Assembly (NCBI GenBank): GCA_963920665.1
Contig: OY987265.1
Span: forward strand, 3,601,001-3,665,000
DNA length: 64,000 nucleotides
From: Straminergon stramineum
Lineage: Eukaryota; Streptophyta; Bryopsida; Hypnales; Calliergonaceae
Direction: 5' to 3'
This document shows, piece after piece, positions 58,724 through 64,000 of the stretch (its first letter is position 1; each line of letters starts with the position of its first letter). Under the pieces are notes generated by a model. That model searched no databases. It worked only from the letters and a program-made list of their open reading frames with translations, and had not been told where the DNA came from. Position numbers and translations under genes: made by a program.

Positions 58724-61308
58724 TTAGACGGTCGGGGTGACATCAATGAATCCCAGACGATCGGACTCTGAGTCTGACAGGCAGTATGGAACGCTTCCGG
58801 AAGTTGCTCCTTTCCTCGTAAATCTTGGAAGTAAGTATGCGCAAGTGCTTGCCTCGCTGATAGCCTGAATCCAAAATCTTGCCAGGGTTCAGTCAGTCCC
58901 AGATTAGGTTACCATAGATATTGCGTTGATAAACATATGAAAATCATTGCCTTCTCCATAGAAGCAGGCATCTCTAATAGAATTCAGCTAGATGGGAGAA
59001 TGGGGAGAAATTGAACATAAGTCTAGTATTATTCATGTTGTCAGTGAGATGGATTGAAAGGGCAGGCCTAATCACAAGCACACGTTGACATCATCTCTCT
59101 ATTAAGTCAATGGATATTCTGAACAAGTTGACGATAAAAATGCTGCAATGAACATTTGGGAAAGTACCTCTCAGCAGGGTCGTAGGCAAGCAACATGTTT
59201 ACCAGCTCAACGCAAGCCGCAGAAGCATGCGGAATCAGGCTCGCAATACCGGTGCCATCAAATGACGGAAAATTGAAATCTGCATGTCCTGACCTCCTGC
59301 TCGTCGTTTTACTTTTCAGCCAAGACTTACAATGGTTACCCTAAATCTATTGCCGTCAATAAACGCATTGAGGTGTAAAAGGCAGAACGCACAAAGGGAC
59401 TCTTCATGAAAGTTGACTTACTTCCTCATCTTGTCAAGAAGCGCCTGTGGTGGTGTTCCTAAGATTTGGTGTATCTTTTGTATCTGGTCCAGCTCATTGT
59501 TCCCTGACATGACCCACCCGAACTTCGTCGTCTAAGCCAGGCCCGCATATTTGCAGAATCATTAACGATATAAGAACTGCATTCGAATCCCAGACAAGAA
59601 AAAGGCAAAAAGCTCGTCGACAAAGTAAGCAAACAAGGGATTAGTACCTGGGAAAAGTGGGTAAAGGCTGACTATCTCAAATAGTACGCAACCCACCCCC
59701 CACATGTCCATTTTGTAGGTGTAATATCCATCTGTAAGCAAGCATTCAGGTGCTCGGTACCTTGTCCCCAAATGACACCCATTCTGCCGAGCTTTTGTAA
59801 ACAAAAGATTTAGACTTTCGGTAACAATGGCAACGCAGTCAGACTAGTCGTATTTTTATTATAAAAATATCAGTGCCATTCACTAAAGCATTCATCAGGA
59901 CTAGCAATGTACTCAACGAAGAGTAAACGAAGATGATTACCAGCGAGTGGCGACGTATTCCGTGTATGGATGCTTCGAGAAAATACTCCGGCAACTTCCA
60001 AAATCCGCAAGCTAATGTCCCTCACACCAGTCACAAAAATAGGAGTTCATCTGTCTCAGCCCAGAATGCTTGATTTCATTCAACCTGAACAGTTATTCTT
60101 TGAATCTCGGTGGGAGTGATGAAATTTGAATTTTAAATTGCATCTTGTAATGCATCATCACAGTTGATTGATACGTATCCAAGAATGTTGGAACGGACAC
60201 CAGTATGGTCTAATCTTGAATTTCATTGCATACAACACATTTTCAAGTTTGACAATGAGAAGACTAGAATGTGAAATAGGAAACGTTGATATGGATTAGC
60301 TATTAATATACTATTTCAAAGTTGATATAAGTTGTCTCTGAGGAGGCAATACCTTCAATATATCCCCTGCTATGAGTATGTTCTCCGGCTTTATGTCGCG
60401 ATGGAAGATCCCATTGCAATGCATGTGGTCTATGGCTGCAGAAGAAAAATGGTGAGTTCATAGTACTGATTGATTATTCATCAAACTGTGATACATCAAA
60501 ACTTGAAATTCGGAGTTACAAAAGGCAAGTGTCACCTTGGAGAAGCTGGTACATCAAGCCCTTTATCCGATCTTCGGTCAAGTAATCGTCATGTCCTCGA
60601 ATAAGATCGTAGGCATTCATCTCCATCAAATCGAAGACCAAACACAACTTCCGAGTTGGTGGGTCGCTGCAAGTTCCTCTCAGCCCTTAGTTATCTGACT
60701 CAACAAGCTGTATGAAAGTTTTTATTAAGTGTCTGTGTTGACATAGATAAGGCATTCATGAATTGGTGTAAGTTAAGAAGATTGCAGATGGTGGCTAGTT
60801 TAGTGATAATACTATAGTACTTCCAGGAGATTGATGATGTTCGGGTGTGGAGACAGCTTTTGCAAAGCCCGAATCTCCCGCATCCTTGTCACCTGCAAAT
60901 ATGAGATCCCTACAGGTTCAGTGCCACTTGAATAAACTTCGGAAAGACTACGATGTCAGAGACTGAGGACAATGACAAAGAAGGTATGCAGGTGTGAACA
61001 TGAGACACATTGTTCAAGGTTATGAAGAGTCCGCTTGTATGATATTTGGCTTGAACGTCCGTCTGGAACTATTATGAAGTTTCAACATCTTCCAGCGATC
61101 TTTCAATAGATTGGGCTATACGAATCTCACACACAAGAGTTGTAATGGAATTAAGAAATTCAAGGGAGGCCAACACATCAGACCTGATTTATACTTTTGA
61201 AACTGCCTTTCATGCACTTTACGGCCACAAATGTGCTCGTCTGTCTGCATTGCGCTTGTATCACCTCTGAGAAGGTACCTTCGCCCTTCTTTGTGAGCAG
61301 AACATACT
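58724..61308 (-). CDS. MOK/LF4-type (RCK family) protein kinase, multi-exon, start not resolved
   Basis: RCK kinases of the MOK/LF4 group control the length of cilia and flagella (LF4 in Chlamydomonas). Exons on the minus strand, all with GT-AG borders and consistent phase: 61308-61184, 60892-60813, 60666-60536, 60435-60353, 60011-59941, 59760-59648, 59503-59422, 59311-59168, and possibly 58823-58724 ending at TAA. They spell a kinase: glycine loop GEGTFSEV, VAVK lysine, REIRALQKLSPHPNI, LVFDLMEMNAYDLIRG, HRDIKPENIL, LADFGSC, the activation motif TEY followed by ATRWYRAPECLLTDG, and MDMWGVGCVLFE, PGNNELDQIQKIHQILGTPP, LLAYDPAER. All catalytic residues are present. Odd: the last kinase helix (the usual RHPYF-type motif) is not found after DPAER, and the proposed last exon adds only 33 residues. 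The first exon with the ATG lies above 61308 and is not identified. Probably expressed, but C-terminal truncation is possible. Confidence 0.85.
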
Positions 61309-62810
61309 CTGCACGAGCAAACGGCTTTCAAAACCCTATTGAGAGATACTGGAATGAGTTTAAAGAATTTGGCACTGGTTTTTGAAGATAGAGTGAAAAG
61401 ATATGGAGTAGTTCTATTCCTACTTATAAAGTGATTTACTTTTGCATCCCTGAAACCCGACTTGATCCCTAGAATTTTCTTGTTTTCCATCTCTCACAGT
61501 TTGTGAAATTATTTAAGCCTAATGCAAAGGCCCTAAACCCTAAATTCATGGGGTCTTCAAGCGCTCTGAACATCGCAGCAGATTCCCTAAGCTGCACATA
61601 TGGACATTCGCGGTAATTGGTGAAACGTATGCCATATTGAATTTCAGAGAAGGGATGTGTAGGCGATACTTCTCAGGCATATTGCGGGAACAATCGATTC
61701 GATCTGGTTAGTTTGTGTTTTCAACAGTAGTTTTCCTCCTTGGATTCTGACATCGACACAATTAACTCCGGTATCACAGCCCTCTTCTTCTCGATTTCGC
61801 AAGCAATCAATAAGATCAATGCTTCCCGACTGGCAACACTTCAATGCTGAAAGACAAGTGAAAAAATTCGTCAATCTAATTTCATTTAGTCACCAAGAGA
61901 AAACCATCTGTAATCCAACATGCCGTCTACATATTCACTACCGGTAGTGCTCAAAATTGTGGCACTCAACTGCACAAAGCTCTGAAAACTGGGGTCAATA
62001 TAAATTTAGGTTTCGAGACACCTGTCTTGAAAAGTACCAATATCATGAATAATCTTCCAAATATAACGAAATTGACGTTAATATGCACCTATTACTTAAG
62101 TTGTAGATTCTTAAACTCTTTGTGAAGCAAAGAGTGATGAAGGGCACCTCAGTAGAATGTTAGAACCAAGCAAGCAACCTAATGAAATTTTGTTAAGAAA
62201 TCGCAGATGTAAATGTCATTGGCAAGGCTAATCTGTGTTACTTACTGTACATAGCAGTGTTCCGACTGAAAAGCTTGATTCCGGCACGGCAGGGAGGGAG
62301 ACAATGTCAGAGTGCTGCACCAATACATCGTGTCGCCACTGCACCTTGCACCGTGCTCACATCCTCTGGTGAGTCTGGTCCTTGACTTCATTAGTTCCCT
62401 TCAATTCTGTTGTCTTACACATTAATTAAAGGTTCTTGGAAACAACAATTCAGACTTGCTTGGACGCCATGTTCTCTTGTCATTTGCGCAGACGATCTTC
62501 GCATTACTACGAGTCTACGACCTCTCTTCTTCTCTGTGCGCACCTTCTTCTACAAGGTCTTGACTCTTGACTCTTTGAATATATCTCACATTAATCTTTT
62601 ACCTTTTCTTGCTATCTCAATCGTTCAACTTACAACTACAAACTATTTACTCTTGTTACTCTTGGCAACTAATCATTGAAGTGAATTCTTGTGTTGGATT
62701 TCCGCTTCAAAGAAAGTTGCGTTCAGCAAACCGATACAACTCCAGAATTTACAGCACAAATGACACCAGAAGCTCGGCCATCGAAGTTTTTAGGCATCAT
62801 ACGCATTTAT
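61309..62810. other. Upstream region of the kinase, no gene assigned
   Basis: It probably contains the kinase 5' exon; a minus-strand ATG at 61490 (MENKKILG) is a candidate but its splice phase does not fit. A telo-box (CCCTAAACCCTAAA, 61531-61544) followed by a plus-strand ATG at 61548 reads 22 codons to a stop, with a possible GTAATT donor at 61614. Confidence 0.4.
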
Positions 62811-63036
62811 TCAATCATGTAGGGAGTGATCAAATTCACAAGATTGAAGAGCTATAGGTGCGCGACGAAAATAGGTGGCGGATTTGATAAGTTTGAAGTT
62901 GCGACGTTTGAGAGTGGGAAAGGAAGCTGGTGTGTTTGGGGGACTTCTAACGACCACAAGGGAGCGTTGCATTCTGACCCTTTCGTCCTCCCAGCCGCTC
63001 GTCTTCTTGCCTTTGGCCATGATTTAGGGTTTAGGG
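62811..63036 (-). other. Possible small first exon with upstream telo-box
   Basis: A basic 69-codon frame starts at 63020 (MAKGKKTSGWEDER) and directly follows, on the minus strand, CCCTAAACCCTAAA (63036-63023), a telo-box of the kind seen in 5' leaders of plant housekeeping genes. The protein is not recognised. It may be the 5' part of a spliced gene or a chance frame. Confidence 0.3.
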
Positions 63037-64000
63037 CAGTGTCTAATTTTTAGGCGAACATTTGCCAAATCCCTACCTCGCCGATTTTGAACTCTAGAAA
63101 CATATGGTCACCTTCTGATTTCACTTTGCCAGCTGAAAACTACCGATTTGCAATTGAGGATCGCCACTTCCGAGAGGTCGCCTTTCGAGTGGTGAGGGTA
63201 GCCCGCTGCTGCAGAGTCCGAGAGGTCTGTACAATGCCATGAGAGTTTCAATTCAATCGCTGTAGTACATTGCATCAGTAGTAGTAACGAGTCAGGGTGC
63301 GTTTGTAGAACGCATCACTAGCAAAAACATTGTCCAAATCAACAAGTAATGTTCGAATCCACGCGTTCGAATTGACATTTTTTTGCTAATAAGGACATTT
63401 AGTCAATTAAGACGAGTTGATTTGTACGTTGATTTGCAATTTCTACCCCTGTGAAAACACCCGAGCCTGACATTGTTGTGTTAGATTCGAAACTGCGATC
63501 TTTCCCATGAACTAGCGGAGAAGCGGAGAAAACATAACAATTTGAACACTAAGACACTTCTAGGATTCCTGGGATGCGAAATTACTCTAGGCAGAAACGG
63601 TAGTTGGAGCAGATGGTTGCATCGGACCCAAGTTCGATGCAAAACCTACAATGAGATTGAGGGGAGAGAAAATTTGTTGGTTCCTAAGATAGATTCATTG
63701 TGGAAGCATGCTGTTAGGCACAAAGCTCTTTCAATTGTGACATGGGAAAGATTCGCCGTGGAGAATATTATTATCTTGATACTAACCAGCACGTTATAAA
63801 CGAGCAATTTTCTTTGCTAAGGGCGGAGACACTGTCGTGCTGAATGTGGTGCAGGGGATGGTGAAGGAGAGCAAGCTGAAGGGTGCTTAACTGAAGGTTC
63901 TCTTCAACGTCTTGCAGCATGGGTGACCAATGTCGGAGCAAACAACGGCTAAGGACCTTCTCTTCCAATTGAACGTGACCGATCTGCCTAAGAAGCTCAG
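63037..64000. other. Unassigned right edge of the window
   Basis: An 85-codon plus frame (63542-63799) is not recognised. From about 63815 a plus-strand reading resembling coding sequence (VVLNVVQGMVKESKLKGA, then LKVLFNVLQHG after a stop, then TAKDLLFQLN) continues to the window edge. It has a good codon pattern but in-frame stops, so it could be a decayed exon of a gene extending beyond 64000. I do not identify the family. Confidence 0.3.

Noticed and set aside
1..64000. CRISPR arrays, tRNA/rRNA genes, LTR retrotransposon polyproteins
   Set aside because: No spaced direct-repeat array, no tRNA-like A/B box pair with foldable stems, and no reverse transcriptase, integrase or protease motif was recognised.
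63815..64000. Assignment of the edge reading (VQGMVKESKLKGA, LKVLFNVLQHG) to translation initiation factor 3 subunit M
   Set aside because: Only a weak resemblance in a short stretch with an in-frame stop; the rest of the gene would lie outside the window.

Overview
The window looks like nuclear DNA of a land plant, most likely a moss. It is AT-rich and gene-poor, with short GT-AG introns. Clade indicators are a plant-type beta-tubulin, a PPR-DYW gene, a plant organellar ssDNA-binding (OSB) PDF motif, and a MOK/LF4-type ciliary kinase. That kinase fits a plant with flagellated sperm, which excludes flowering plants. I cannot name the species from the sequence.

Layout. 1-26 kb: no intact protein gene; a PIF/Harbinger-like inverted-repeat element at 3.0-3.8 kb, an old non-coding duplication at 5.7-7.65 kb, then a dense cluster of short non-coding transposons with TTAA ends between 9.7 and 23.3 kb. 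26.2-28.3 kb: beta-tubulin gene A on the minus strand. 28.3-42.6 kb: more TTAA elements, two tandem duplications and an isolated GC-rich TATA-box island at 35.5-35.95 kb. 42.7-43.4 kb: a BTB/POZ pseudogene with two in-frame stops. 48.6-50.7 kb: beta-tubulin gene B on the plus strand, an inverted duplicate of A encoding the same 443-residue protein. 54.5-55.8 kb: a broken OSB gene. 56.1-58.2 kb: a PPR-DYW pseudogene interrupted by a 151-bp inverted-repeat insertion. 58.7-61.3 kb: a multi-exon MOK/LF4-type kinase on the minus strand.

The most unusual feature is the set of at least 15 elements in eight sequence groups (called A to H here). Most carry TTAACCCC-type ends, have TTAA or near-TTAA at both borders, and lack any recognisable transposase. 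Several are nested in one another at TTAA, two pairs share a single TTAA at their junction, and groups A, C and E share an internal block. TTAA duplication with C-rich termini recalls piggyBac (and Sola3) transposons, but I found no transposase, so the superfamily is an inference.

Functionally, the two tubulin genes supply one identical cytoskeletal protein, and the kinase would act in sperm cilia. The OSB and PPR-DYW remnants once encoded organelle-targeted DNA- and RNA-binding proteins. I see no tRNA, rRNA, CRISPR array or retrotransposon polyprotein.
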